Origin: Thermohalobaculum sp050331335
GTDB lineage: Bacteria > Pseudomonadota > Alphaproteobacteria > Rhodobacterales > Rhodobacteraceae
Assembly: GCA_050331335.1 (NCBI GenBank)
Contig: JBHJGY010000004.1
Coordinates: 1 to 64,000 of the forward strand
Length of the DNA: 64,000 nt
Direction of reading: 5' to 3'
Below, piece by piece: positions 50,034-59,200 of the stretch. The position numbers and the translations under genes were made by a program. Numbering within the stretch: the first letter of the stretch is position 1; every line of letters starts with the position of its first letter. The notes under the pieces were generated by a model. It did not search any database. It saw only the letters and a program-made list of their open reading frames with translations, and had not been told where the DNA came from.

Positions 50034-50758
50034 GACAGCAGCGCTTGTGGCAGATCGCGCCGCTGAGCGCTCTGGCCGCGCTGTTTCCGGGGACTGCCAC
50101 GGCCTGCGCGTTGGAGCTGATCCTCGCCATGGACGTCTCGGGCTCGATCAACAGCCGCGAACATGCGCTGCAGACGGGCGGGCTCGCCGCGGCCTTCGAG
50201 GATCCGAGCCTCACGGAGGTCGTCACCGCTCTTGAAGGCGGGATGCTCGTCACGCTGACCCAATGGTCGGGCGGCTCCCGCCAAGAGCGCATGACCCGCT
50301 GGCACCACATCGAAACGCGGCAGCAGATGCACGCTTTTGCCAACGCCGTGCGCAACAGCCGGCGCGAATGGCGCAACTTTTCCACCGCGATCGGCGAAGC
50401 GCTCTTGCATGCCGAGGCGGTGAGCCGGTCGGCGCCGACGGCCTGCGCCCGCAAAGTGATCGACGTGTCGGGCGACGGCGTGTCCAACGAAGGCCGGCCG
50501 CCGCGTCCCGTGGCAGACTGGCTCGCCGGGCTCGGTTACACGATCAACGGGCTGGTGATCCGCGGGGCCGACCCAGACCCGGTGGCGCATTACGAGGCGG
50601 AGGTGATCGCAGGGCCGGGCGCTTTCGTCGAGGTCGCGGAGAACTTCGCCGATTACCCCCGCGCCATCCTGCGCAAGCTCTTGCGCGAGATCGACAGGCC
50701 GATGCTGATCTCCAGCGCTGACAGACCGCTCAGTGGCGGAAGTGGCGCATCCCGGTGA
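50030..50758 (+). CDS. DUF1194 von Willebrand A protein, copy 3
   Basis: A 242-residue paralogue. The signal peptide is at residues about 1-22 (ending TATAC). The metal site reads ILAMDVSGSINSREHALQ, followed by TQWSGGSRQERMTRW, VIDVSGDGVSNEGRPP and FVEVAENFADYPRAILRKLLREI. Start is GTG 50030, overlapping the copy 2 stop. The last 29 bases overlap the 3' end of purH on the opposite strand. Copy 3 is closest to copy 2 in its NSRE segment. Confidence 0.85.
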   Translation: MRQQRLWQIAPLSALAALFPGTATACALELILAMDVSGSINSREHALQTGGLAAAFEDPSLTEVVTALEGGMLVTLTQWSGGSRQERMTRWHHIETRQQMHAFANAVRNSRREWRNFSTAIGEALLHAEAVSRSAPTACARKVIDVSGDGVSNEGRPPRPVADWLAGLGYTINGLVIRGADPDPVAHYEAEVIAGPGAFVEVAENFADYPRAILRKLLREIDRPMLISSADRPLSGGSGASR

Positions 50759-52325
50759 AGACCATCGCGAGCCCCGCCGCGTCGGCCGCCTCGATCACCT
50801 CGGCGTCGCGCACAGAACCGCCGGGCTGAATCACAGCGCTGGCCCCTGCTTCGGCGGCCGCCAGCAACCCGTCGGCAAAGGGGAAGAATGCGTCCGAGGC
50901 CACCGCCGCACCTCGGGTTGGCAGCTCGGCGAGGCCCAGCGCCTGCCCCATCTCGGCAGCCTTGCGCGCGGCGATGCGGGCGCTGTCGACCCGGCTCATC
51001 TGGCCCGCCCCGATGCCGACGGTCGCGCCGTCCTTCGCATAGACGATGGCGTTCGACTTCACATGTTTGGCAACGCGCCAGGCAAAGAGCAGGTCTTGGG
51101 TTTCGGCTTCGGAGGGCGCACGGCGGGTGACGCGCTTGAGATCAGCCGCGGTCAACCGACCGGCATCGGCATCCTGGATCAGCAGGCCCCCCGCGACCTG
51201 GCGGATGGCCGTCCGCGCGGCGTTGGGATCGGGCAGGGCCTCGGTGACCATGAGCCGCAGATTGGGTTTTTCGGCGAAGCGCGCGCGGGCGGCCGCATCG
51301 GCAGCGGGTGCGATCACGACTTCGGTGAACAGGCGCAGAATGGCCGCTGCCGCATCGCCGTCCACCTCGCCGTTGAGCGCGACGACGCCGCCGAAGGCCG
51401 AGGCCTGATCGCAATTCTGCGCCCGGGTGACCGCTTCGGCCAAGCTTACACCTGTGGCCACGCCGCAGGGATTGGCGTGCTTGACGATCACGCAGGCGGC
51501 CGGTCTGCCGGCCTGCGCCATCCCGAACTCGGCAACGAGCTCATACGCGGCATCCGTGTCGTTGATGTTGTTGTAGCTCAGTGCCTTGCCTTGCAGCAGG
51601 GTGGCGGTGGCCACGCCAGGGCGTGCGCTGCCATCGGCATAGAAGGCCGCTTGTTGATGAGGGTTCTCGCCATAGCGCAGGCTCTCGATCCGGCGGCTGG
51701 CGAAGAGGCGCCGCCGCGGCCAATCCTTGCCGGCGATCCCGTTCATCCACTGGGCGACCGCGGCGTCATAGGCACCCGTGCGGCCGAAAGCGACCGCGGC
51801 CAGGCGCCGCCTGGTCGCGAGCCGGGTGCCGCCGGCCTCGGCGATCTCGCTCAGCACGGTCTCGTAATCTTGCGGATCGCTGAGCACCGTGACCGAGCCG
51901 TGGTTCTTGGCCGCCGCGCGCAGGAGAGCCGGTCCGCCGATATCTATGGTCTCCACACAGTCCTCTCGGGACGCGCCGCGGGCGACGGTTGCCTCGAAAG
52001 GATAAAGGTTGACCACCACGAGGTCGATCGCCTGGATCCCATGGGTCGCCAACGCGTCGAGATGGGCGCTCTGACCGCGGTCGGCGAGGATGCCGCCATG
52101 GATCATCGGGTGCAGCGTCTTGACCCGACCGCCCATGATCTCGGGGAAATCTGTAAGGTCCGAGACGTCGCGGACGCCCAGGCCCGCCTTGCGCAACGCC
52201 GCGGCCGTGCCCCCCGTCGAGACCAGCGCGATGCCCGATGCTGCGAGCCCTTTGGCGAAATCCACGAGGCCGGTCTTGTCGGCCACGGAAAGAAGTGCGG
52301 TGCGGATCGGCAGAATGTCGGTCAT
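50730..52325 (-). CDS. purH: Bifunctional AICAR transformylase/IMP cyclohydrolase
   Basis: A 531-residue enzyme for the last two steps of purine synthesis. The N-terminal cyclohydrolase part shows TALLSVADKTGLVDFAKGL, STGGTAAALRKAGL and GGRVKTLHPMIHGGIL. The transformylase part has RYGENPHQQAAFY, YNNINDTDAAYELV, VIVKHANPCGVA and SDAFFPFADGL. Length is normal. The ATG at 52325 gives the usual N-terminus; a longer frame runs into the upstream gene. It follows the RsmB-type gene by 76 bases. Confidence 0.95.
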   Translation of the reverse strand: MTDILPIRTALLSVADKTGLVDFAKGLAASGIALVSTGGTAAALRKAGLGVRDVSDLTDFPEIMGGRVKTLHPMIHGGILADRGQSAHLDALATHGIQAIDLVVVNLYPFEATVARGASREDCVETIDIGGPALLRAAAKNHGSVTVLSDPQDYETVLSEIAEAGGTRLATRRRLAAVAFGRTGAYDAAVAQWMNGIAGKDWPRRRLFASRRIESLRYGENPHQQAAFYADGSARPGVATATLLQGKALSYNNINDTDAAYELVAEFGMAQAGRPAACVIVKHANPCGVATGVSLAEAVTRAQNCDQASAFGGVVALNGEVDGDAAAAILRLFTEVVIAPAADAAARARFAEKPNLRLMVTEALPDPNAARTAIRQVAGGLLIQDADAGRLTAADLKRVTRRAPSEAETQDLLFAWRVAKHVKSNAIVYAKDGATVGIGAGQMSRVDSARIAARKAAEMGQALGLAELPTRGAAVASDAFFPFADGLLAAAEAGASAVIQPGGSVRDAEVIEAADAAGLAMVFTGMRHFRH

Positions 52326-52401
52326 CTCGGCCTCGGAAGGGCAGGGGAACCCGGCCTGGATACGCCCGGGCCGAACGGAGCGCCAGGGGGCGCATCGCCG
52401 C

Positions 52402-53706
52402 TCAGCGAGCCTTCCTGAACCGCGCCGCGAAAAAGCCGTCCAGCCCGCCACGCTCGGGCCAAAGATCGGGCAGAGTGCGCAGGTCGCCCGTCGCGCTGGC
52501 AAAGGCCCCGGCCGGGCCGTCGACGGCGAGGCGCTCCGCCCCGATCTCGGCGACAAACTCGGCCGCTTGGTCCTCCCCCTCCGCCTTGAGAACGGAACAC
52601 GTGGCGTAGACGAGCACCCCGCCCGGCGCGAGCCAATCCCAAGCCCGCCGCAGGAGGGTGCGTTGCAGCTCGATGAGCTCCGCTAGGGACTCCGGTGCGA
52701 ACCGGTGCTGCAGATCCGGGTGGCGGCGCAGCGTCCCCGTCGCGCTACAGGGAGCATCGAGCAAGATCGCCGCGAAAGGCGCCTCAGGGGTCCAGGCGCG
52801 GGCATCCGCCGTAACGATTTCCGCCGCAAGCCCGGTGCGGGCAAGGTTCTCCCTCAGCCGCGAAAGCCGCGTCTCCGAGACATCGAGCGCGGTGACCTGC
52901 GCACCTGCCGCCGCAAGCTGGAGCGTCTTGCCACCGGGCGCGGCACAGAGGTCGAGCACCCGAGACCCCTCGAGTTCTGGGATCAGCTGGGCCGGAAGGC
53001 TGGCGGCGGCGTCTTGCACCCACCAAGCGCCTTGCGCATAGCCGGGGAGCGCGCTGATTTGGGGGCGGTCCCGCAGCCGCAACCCGCCGGTGGGCAACTG
53101 CGCGGCCCCCAGCTCCGCTGCCAACGGCTCGGCATCGGCGGGATCGCGCAAGCTCAGGTCGATCGGCGCAGGGACCAGATGGGCAGCCGCGATTGCCTGG
53201 GTCCGCGCCGCGCCCCAGTCCTTCTCCAGGCGATGCCACAGCCAGGGATCCGCATTGGTCCAGGCCGCATCTGGCGCAGGAGAAGGGGGGCCATCCGCGG
53301 CGAGCCGTCGACCCACAGCGTTGACCAAGCCGGCCAGCCGCTCCCCACCGCCCGCCTTCGCCTGGCGCACCGCGAGATCGACCGCCGCATGGGCCGCGCC
53401 GCCGCGAAAGAGCAGTTCAGCAACCATAACCCGCAGGATGTGGATCACCGGCGCCCTTGGCGGTTTCGGCACGCGAGCGGCAAGGATGCCGTCGATCTCG
53501 CCCAAACGCCTTAGCGTCAGGTCCGCCAGCGCCCGGGCCTCCGCCCGCTCTGGCCCGCTGCCGGCGAGCCTCGCCTCATCGGCCATCCGTCCCCGGTCGA
53601 GCACAGCGCCAAGGACCGAGACCGCGCCCTGTCGCGCGGCAAGCCCCGGCGTGGGGGCAGGAGCCTGCGAAGGCCGCGCCGGCGCAGCCCGGGGCGGACG
53701 GCTCAC
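52402..53706 (-). CDS. RsmB/NOP family rRNA cytosine methyltransferase
   Basis: A 434-residue protein with an N-terminal NusB-like helical domain (about residues 20-150; LAARQGAVSVLGAVLDRGR) and a C-terminal SAM-dependent methyltransferase domain. The latter has the SAM loop VLDLCAAPGGKTLQLAAAG, the DAPCSATGTLRRHPD cysteine and the catalytic ATCSVLKAEGE cysteine. It most likely methylates C967 of 16S rRNA or a related site. The GTG start at 53706 overlaps the htpX stop as GTGA, which supports this start over shorter ATGs. Confidence 0.9.
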   Translation of the reverse strand: MSRPPRAAPARPSQAPAPTPGLAARQGAVSVLGAVLDRGRMADEARLAGSGPERAEARALADLTLRRLGEIDGILAARVPKPPRAPVIHILRVMVAELLFRGGAAHAAVDLAVRQAKAGGGERLAGLVNAVGRRLAADGPPSPAPDAAWTNADPWLWHRLEKDWGAARTQAIAAAHLVPAPIDLSLRDPADAEPLAAELGAAQLPTGGLRLRDRPQISALPGYAQGAWWVQDAAASLPAQLIPELEGSRVLDLCAAPGGKTLQLAAAGAQVTALDVSETRLSRLRENLARTGLAAEIVTADARAWTPEAPFAAILLDAPCSATGTLRRHPDLQHRFAPESLAELIELQRTLLRRAWDWLAPGGVLVYATCSVLKAEGEDQAAEFVAEIGAERLAVDGPAGAFASATGDLRTLPDLWPERGGLDGFFAARFRKAR

Positions 53707-54680
53707 GACCAGGGGGTCCGACGACGGGTGCTGGGAATGCGGCTCGGCCGAAGAGGGGCGCCGGATCGCCGTGCCGCCGGCTTGACGTCGCGGGAGATCG
53801 GGTCGGCGCCCGGTCCCTCGGAGGCAAGCCCCATCCCGCGCGCTTGCGCCTGGAGCGCTTCGATCCGGTTTCGCGGATCCGGGTGAGTGGTGAAGAGCCC
53901 GTCGAAGCGGCGACCCGAGAGCGGGTTCATGATAAAGAGATGCGCGGTCTCGGGATGGCGCTCGGCGGAGATCATCTCGCGACCTTGCACGAGCTGCGCG
54001 ATCTTGGCCAGCGCCGAGGCGAGCCAGAGCGGGTTGCCGCAAATCTCCCCGCCCATCTTGTCGGCCGCGTATTCCCGGGTTCGGCTGATCGCCATCTGCA
54101 CCACAAGCGCGGCGAGCGGTGCGAGGATCATCGCCAACAACACACCGATGAGCCCCAGCGGGCTGCGCGACCGATCGCCCCCGAAGATCAGGCTGAACTG
54201 GGCCATATTGGCGAGAAATCCGATGGCGCCGGAGATCGTTGCAGTCACCGTCATGATCAGTGTGTCACGGTTTTTGATATGGGCGAGCTCATGCGCCATC
54301 ACACCGGCCAGCTCCTCGCGGGTGAGGCTCTGCAGTATGCCCGTGGTCGCGGCAACGGCAGCGTTGTCGGGGCTGCGACCGGTGGCGAAGGCGTTGGGCT
54401 GGGGATCGTCGATGATGTAAACGCGTGGCATCGGCAGCTCAGCTCGCTGGCTTAGCTCACGCACCATCTCAACGAGCTGGGGCGCGGTTCGGGCGTCGAC
54501 TTCCCGCGCGTTGTGCATCCGCAACGCGAGACTGTCGGAACTCCACCAGGCGTAGCCGTTCATGGCCAGTGCAACGAAGAAGGCGATGACCGCGCCGCCC
54601 TCTCCGCCGATCAGCCAACCTGCCATCAAAAATAGGGCCGTCATCGCCGCGAGAAGGAGCGCAGTCTTGGCATAGCTCAT
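53703..54680 (-). CDS. htpX: Membrane zinc metalloprotease HtpX
   Basis: A 325-residue M48 protease for quality control of membrane proteins. Two N-terminal segments (about residues 5-22 and 28-45) are followed by MRELSQRAELPMPRVYII-like sequence. The zinc motif HELAH is at residues 130-134 (VMAHELAHIKNRDT), and the third-ligand region SRTREYAADKMGGEI follows two more membrane segments. The C-terminal 40 residues are Arg/Pro/Ser-rich and poorly conserved. AGGAG stands before the ATG at 54680. It is coupled with the downstream methyltransferase gene. Confidence 0.93.
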   Translation of the reverse strand: MSYAKTALLLAAMTALFLMAGWLIGGEGGAVIAFFVALAMNGYAWWSSDSLALRMHNAREVDARTAPQLVEMVRELSQRAELPMPRVYIIDDPQPNAFATGRSPDNAAVAATTGILQSLTREELAGVMAHELAHIKNRDTLIMTVTATISGAIGFLANMAQFSLIFGGDRSRSPLGLIGVLLAMILAPLAALVVQMAISRTREYAADKMGGEICGNPLWLASALAKIAQLVQGREMISAERHPETAHLFIMNPLSGRRFDGLFTTHPDPRNRIEALQAQARGMGLASEGPGADPISRDVKPAARRSGAPLRPSRIPSTRRRTPWS

Positions 54681-54757
54681 GGTCTGGGTCTCCTGTTGCC
54701 GCTCGTTGCGCCGGGCGCCATATCCCGTGACACGAGGCTGGATATAGGAGATCCGCG

Positions 54758-54940
54758 ATGACCCCGGAAGAGCGCCGCGCGGCGGCGGCAAAGAGGGCCC
54801 TGGCCGAAGCGGAAGAGCGCCGCAGACTGCAAGCCTTGGCCGCGCAGGAGAGGCCCACGGAGATCGGTGGGCGCGAGGGGCCCGATCCGACCCGCTACGG
54901 CGATTGGGAAAAAAAGGGCATCGCCATCGATTTCTCCTGA
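54758..54940 (+). CDS. DUF1674 protein (SDH assembly factor 4-like)
   Basis: A 60-residue protein. After a charged Ala/Arg/Glu helix, the conserved block EIGGREGPDPTRYGDWEKKG is the DUF1674 signature shared with the mitochondrial succinate dehydrogenase assembly factor Sdh8/SDHAF4. It ends with the typical IAIDFS. Role in assembly of succinate dehydrogenase is from family knowledge. AGGAGA lies 5 bases ahead of the ATG. It is divergent from htpX. Confidence 0.87.
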   Translation: MTPEERRAAAAKRALAEAEERRRLQALAAQERPTEIGGREGPDPTRYGDWEKKGIAIDFS

Positions 54941-55055
54941 AAGGTCGGCCGCCCCCTCAAGACCGCCCGCGCTTGACCTAGGGGCTTTCACCCCACATCA
55001 GGGAGCGCGGGGGGCGGCAGGCGTCTCCCGGCCAAGTTCCCAGAAAGCGACCGCC

Positions 55056-55541
55056 ATGACCCTTCAGAGCCCCGAGGATACCAGCGCCCTGCGCCGGGCC
55101 CTCGGCACCTTCGCGACCGGCGTGACCATCGTGACGGCGCGGGCGGCAAACGGGACACCGGTGGGGTTCACCGCGAACTCCTTCACGAGCGTGTCCCTTG
55201 AGCCGCCGCTCTTACTGGTTTGCCTGGCCCATACGGCCGCGTCCTACGGGGTCGTCTAGGCCACCGAGAGCTTTGCCGTCAACGTGCTCGAGGCCGGGCA
55301 GGAGGAAATGGCCAAGCGTTTTGCAAGCCGAGGCGCGGATAAGTTCGCGGGCTGCGCATGGACCGCAGGCAAGATGGGCGCGCCGCTGATCGACGGTTCG
55401 CTGTCGCGCTTCGACTGTGCAATGCACCAGCGGGTTGTCGCCGGCGACCACGATGTCTTGATGGGACGGGTTCTCGGCTTCTCGCTCCACGAGGGGGCGG
55501 CGCTTCTCTATCACCTGGGCAGTTTCAAGGCGCTCGACTGA
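55056..55541 (+). pseudogene. Flavin reductase family gene interrupted by an in-frame TAG
   Basis: One frame of 161 codons plus stop encodes a complete flavin reductase-like FMN-binding protein, apart from a single TAG at 55257-55259 (codon 68). Before it are FATGVTIVTARAANGTPVG, FTANSFTSVSLEPPLLLVCL and SYGVV; after it, ATESFAVNVLEAGQEEMAKR, WTAGKMGAPLIDG, HDVLMGRVLGFSLH and LLYHLGSFKALD. The two parts are contiguous in the family alignment, and no other lesion exists. Explanations are a recent point mutation, a sequence error, or translational readthrough. The stop falls at a position that is variable in relatives, so insertion of many amino acids would be tolerated. These proteins reduce FMN/FAD with NAD(P)H. 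Confidence 0.85.
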
Positions 55542-55563
55542 GCCTCACCGCCGCCGCGCGGCG

Positions 55564-55776
55564 CTAGAGCATCAGGCCGAGGAGCATCATCCCCAAGCCG
55601 AGAAACGCGGTCGAAACAGCGACGTTGTTGAGCAGGAAGATGCGGCTGAGCTCATCCTTGGCAGCCTCTGGGGCGAGTTCGGCCTTTTTCAGCCGCCCCG
55701 CCCGCAGGATACACCAGATGATGAGGCACAGGCCCAAGGCCGTCAGGCCAAGGCCTATCCAGGCGATCACGGTCAT
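55564..55776 (-). CDS. Small two-helix membrane protein, unknown
   Basis: A 70-residue protein with hydrophobic segments at about residues 3-24 and 48-69. A charged loop (RLKKAELAPEAAKDELSR) lies between. The family is unknown to me. Its ATG overlaps the stop of the upstream acetyltransferase gene as ATGA, which strongly supports translation. It is convergent with the interrupted reductase gene. Confidence 0.7.
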   Translation of the reverse strand: MTVIAWIGLGLTALGLCLIIWCILRAGRLKKAELAPEAAKDELSRIFLLNNVAVSTAFLGLGMMLLGLML

Positions 55777-56255
55777 TTCATGGCTCTCCCTGACCCGCCC
55801 GCGGGGGTACTGTCGCGGCGCATACGGATGACCGGCTCAGAGGTCTCCCCATCAAGGCCCCGGGCAATTTCGACGAAGCCCGCGCGGGCGTAGAACGCAC
55901 GGGCACGGGCGCTGCGCACGAAGACCGTCAGCGTGAGGGAGGCGCGCCCCTGGGCAGCTGCGGTAAGGAGCGCGCGCCCGATCCCTTGGCCTTGCGCCTC
56001 AGGCAGGACAAAGAGCCCGGCCAGCTCCGCTTCGATCACCGACGCAAAGCCGAGGATCCGACCGTCCGCCTCGGCGAGCAGTGTCGTGGCCCGGGGCAGG
56101 AAATGGTCTCGCACCATCTGGCGGCGCGCGCCGCGGCCCTCACCCGGGAGGAAGGGATGCGCCGCCCGCGCCGACGCCGCCCAGACGGCGATCAGCGCGT
56201 CGAGATCGGCAGCCGCAGCCGGCCTGATCGCGATGGCAGAACGGGTCTGGGTCAC
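55773..56255 (-). CDS. GNAT family N-acetyltransferase
   Basis: A 160-residue acetyltransferase with IRPAAAADLDALIAVW at the start, the acetyl-CoA loop LFVLPEAQGQGIGRALL, and TVFVRSARARAFYARAGFVE. The GTG at 56255 overlaps the hydantoinase-gene stop as GTGA and is preferred to ATG 56270. The tail is short and Gly/Ser-rich. Substrate unknown; position after the oxoprolinase gene may only reflect co-transcription. Confidence 0.83.
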   Translation of the reverse strand: MTQTRSAIAIRPAAAADLDALIAVWAASARAAHPFLPGEGRGARRQMVRDHFLPRATTLLAEADGRILGFASVIEAELAGLFVLPEAQGQGIGRALLTAAAQGRASLTLTVFVRSARARAFYARAGFVEIARGLDGETSEPVIRMRRDSTPAGGSGRAMK

Positions 56256-59200
56256 GCGGAGCGCCCGCATCCGCCGCCGCCCGGCGTCTCCAACAGCCAG
56301 ATGTCACCCGCTGCCATCTCGCGCTTATCGGCAGAGGCAAGCACCTCCTCGGAGCCGCCGCTCCGGAGCACCCGCGACCGACCGGGCGCCCCGGCCGCGC
56401 CGCCATCGAGCCCCGGCGGCGGCACCAGCCTATGGCCAGCCAGGATCGCCAGCGTCATCGGCTCCAGAAAGCGGATCCGCCGGATTGCGCCGTCGCCGCC
56501 CGGCCAGCGACCGGCGCCGCCTGAGCCCTGGCGTATGGCGAATTCTTCCAGAAGGACGGGGAAGCGAAACTCCAGCACCTCTGGGTCGGTCAGCCGAGAA
56601 TTGGTCATATGCGTGTGGACCGCGGCGCAGCCGACATGGCCCGTCCCGTCGTTGCGATAGCCGGCCCCGGCCCCACCACAGATCGTTTCATAATACTGGT
56701 ATTTATCGTTGCCCCAAGTGGTGTTGTTCATCGTCGACTGCGCCGCCGCTTGGACCCCCATGGCCAGGAAGAGCGCAGAGGTCACCGCTTGGGAGGTCTC
56801 GGTATTGCCGGCGATCACAGCGGCCGGATAGCGGGGCGAGAGCATGGTGCCCTCCGGTAAGACCACCTGAAGTGGCTTCATCACGCCCTCGTTCATGGGG
56901 ATCTGATCGTCGACCAAGCAGCGGAAGACGTAGAGCACGGCGGCGCGGGTCACCGGCTCCGGCGCGTTGTAGTTGGTCGAGAGCTGGGCGGTGGTGCCGG
57001 TGAAATCGACCCGTGCCGAGCGGGCATTGTGGTCGACGGAGATCTTCACCCGGATCGCCCGCGCCTCGCCGTCGAAAGAGGGATCCATCTCGTAGTCGAT
57101 CTCCGCGTCCTTGAGCGCGAGAATGCGCCGGCGCACGAGCTCTTCGGCGTTGTCCTGGATGTGGCCCATATAGGCCCGAACGACGGCGAGCCCGAAATGC
57201 TCGATCATCCGCCGCAACTCGGCGGCGCCCTTCTCGCAGGCGGCAACCTGGGCCTTGAGATCGGCGATGTTGATGTCCGGCGCGCGGGCCGGGTACTCGG
57301 CGCCGTTCAGCAACGCCCGCATCTCTGCCTCGCGGAACGCTCCCGTGGCGCCGTCGACCAGCTGAAAATTGTCGATCAGCACGCCCTCTTCCTCCACACG
57401 GCGGCTGTCCGGTGGCGCCGAGCCCGGGGTCAGCCCGCCAATATCGGTGTGGTGTCCCCGTGCGGAGGTGAAAAATAGGATCTCCGTGCCCGCATCGTTC
57501 CAAACCGGGGTGACGACGGTGACATCGGGAAGATGCGTGCCGCCGTTGTAAGGGGCGTTGAGAACGTAGACATCGCCTGGGCGCATATCGGGGTTCTGCG
57601 CAATGACGGTCTTCACAGATGCCGACATCGAGCCGAGATGCACAGGCATATGCGGCGCGTTGGCCACCAGATCCCCTGCCGCATCGAACACCGCGCAGGA
57701 GAAGTCCAACCGTTCCTTGATGGTGACCGACCGAGCGGTGTTCTCCAACACCGCCCCCATCTGCTCGGCGATCGACATGGTCAGGTTGTTGAACACTTCG
57801 AGCATAACGGGGTCTGCCTCGGTGCCCACCGCGCGGGTGCGCCGCACCTCGATCCGGCGGAGCACCACATGGTCATGCGCGGTGATCTCCGCACGCCATC
57901 CGGGCTCGACGAGAACCGAGGTATGGGGCTCCACGATGACTGCCGGGCCGGTGAGCGCATCGCCGGGACGCATGGCGTCACGACGCACGAAACGCGCCGT
58001 GCTCCAAGCGCCGTCGATATAGATCTCGGCCTCTCGAGCGATCTCGATCTCGGCTTCGGGACGCGCCTGCAGGGGGTGCTCCGGCTCGGTGATATCGGCC
58101 GCCCGGCCCACCGCCTCGACAGAAATTGCCTCGATCACGAGCGCTGCCTCGGCCCCGGCGTCGAAGCCGAAACGCCTGCGATGGGCTAGGCGGAAGCGGT
58201 CGCGCAGCTGGTCGAGCGGGCCGAAGGGGATGGCAAGCGCGGTGTCGGTCCCGGCGACCTTCAAGAGCAGGCTCTCTTCTGTCGCGATCTGGGCCTCCGG
58301 CACGGCTTGCGCGGCGACCTCCATGGCGGCGTCGGAACCAAGCCTGTCGAGATTGGCGGCAGCGGCGAGCCGCGTCTGCTCCGAAAGCGGCGCCTCTACC
58401 GCCTGCTGCCGGCTGGCACGGATATCCGCCAGCCCCATGCCATAGGCGGAGAGCAGCGAAGCCATCGGGTGAATGAGGCAGGTGGTCATCCCGAGCGTGT
58501 CGGCAATGGCGCAGGCATGTTGAGCCCCAGCCCCCCCGAAGACGGCCAAGGTGTATTCGGTGACATCGTGGCCTTGCTGGACGCTGATCTTTTTGATGGC
58601 CCCTGCCATGTTCTCCACGGCGATCCGCAGGCAACCCTCGGCCAGAGCTTCAGCCGTCTTGCCGGTCTCCTCGGCGAGCCGCTCGAAGTCCCGGCGGGCG
58701 GCGACATCGTCCAGCGGGCGGTCCGCGTCGGGCCCAAAAATCGCCGGGAAAAACTCCGGCCGCAGCCGCCCGGTGACGACATTGGCATCCGTTACCGCCA
58801 GCGGACCGCCACGGCCATAACTCGCGGGCCCGGGGCTCGCACCGGCGCTTTGCGGTCCGACCCGAAGCCGCGTCCCGTCATAGCTCAGGCACGAGCCCCC
58901 GCCGGCTGCAACCGTATGGATGTCCATCATCGGCGCCGTGATACGAACCCCAGCGACCTGGCTGTCGAGCACCCGCTCATAGCTGCCTGCATAGTGGCAG
59001 ACATCCGTCGAGGTCCCGCCCATGTCGAAGCCGATGATCTTCTCGAACCCCGCGATCTTGGCCGTTGCCACTGCCCCTACAACGCCACCCGCAGGCCCTG
59101 ACAGGATCGCGTCCTTACCCTGAAAGCGCCGGGCATCCGTCAGCCCGCCCGAGGATTGCATGAACATCAGCTTGGCCGCGCCGTCACCCTCGAACGCAGC

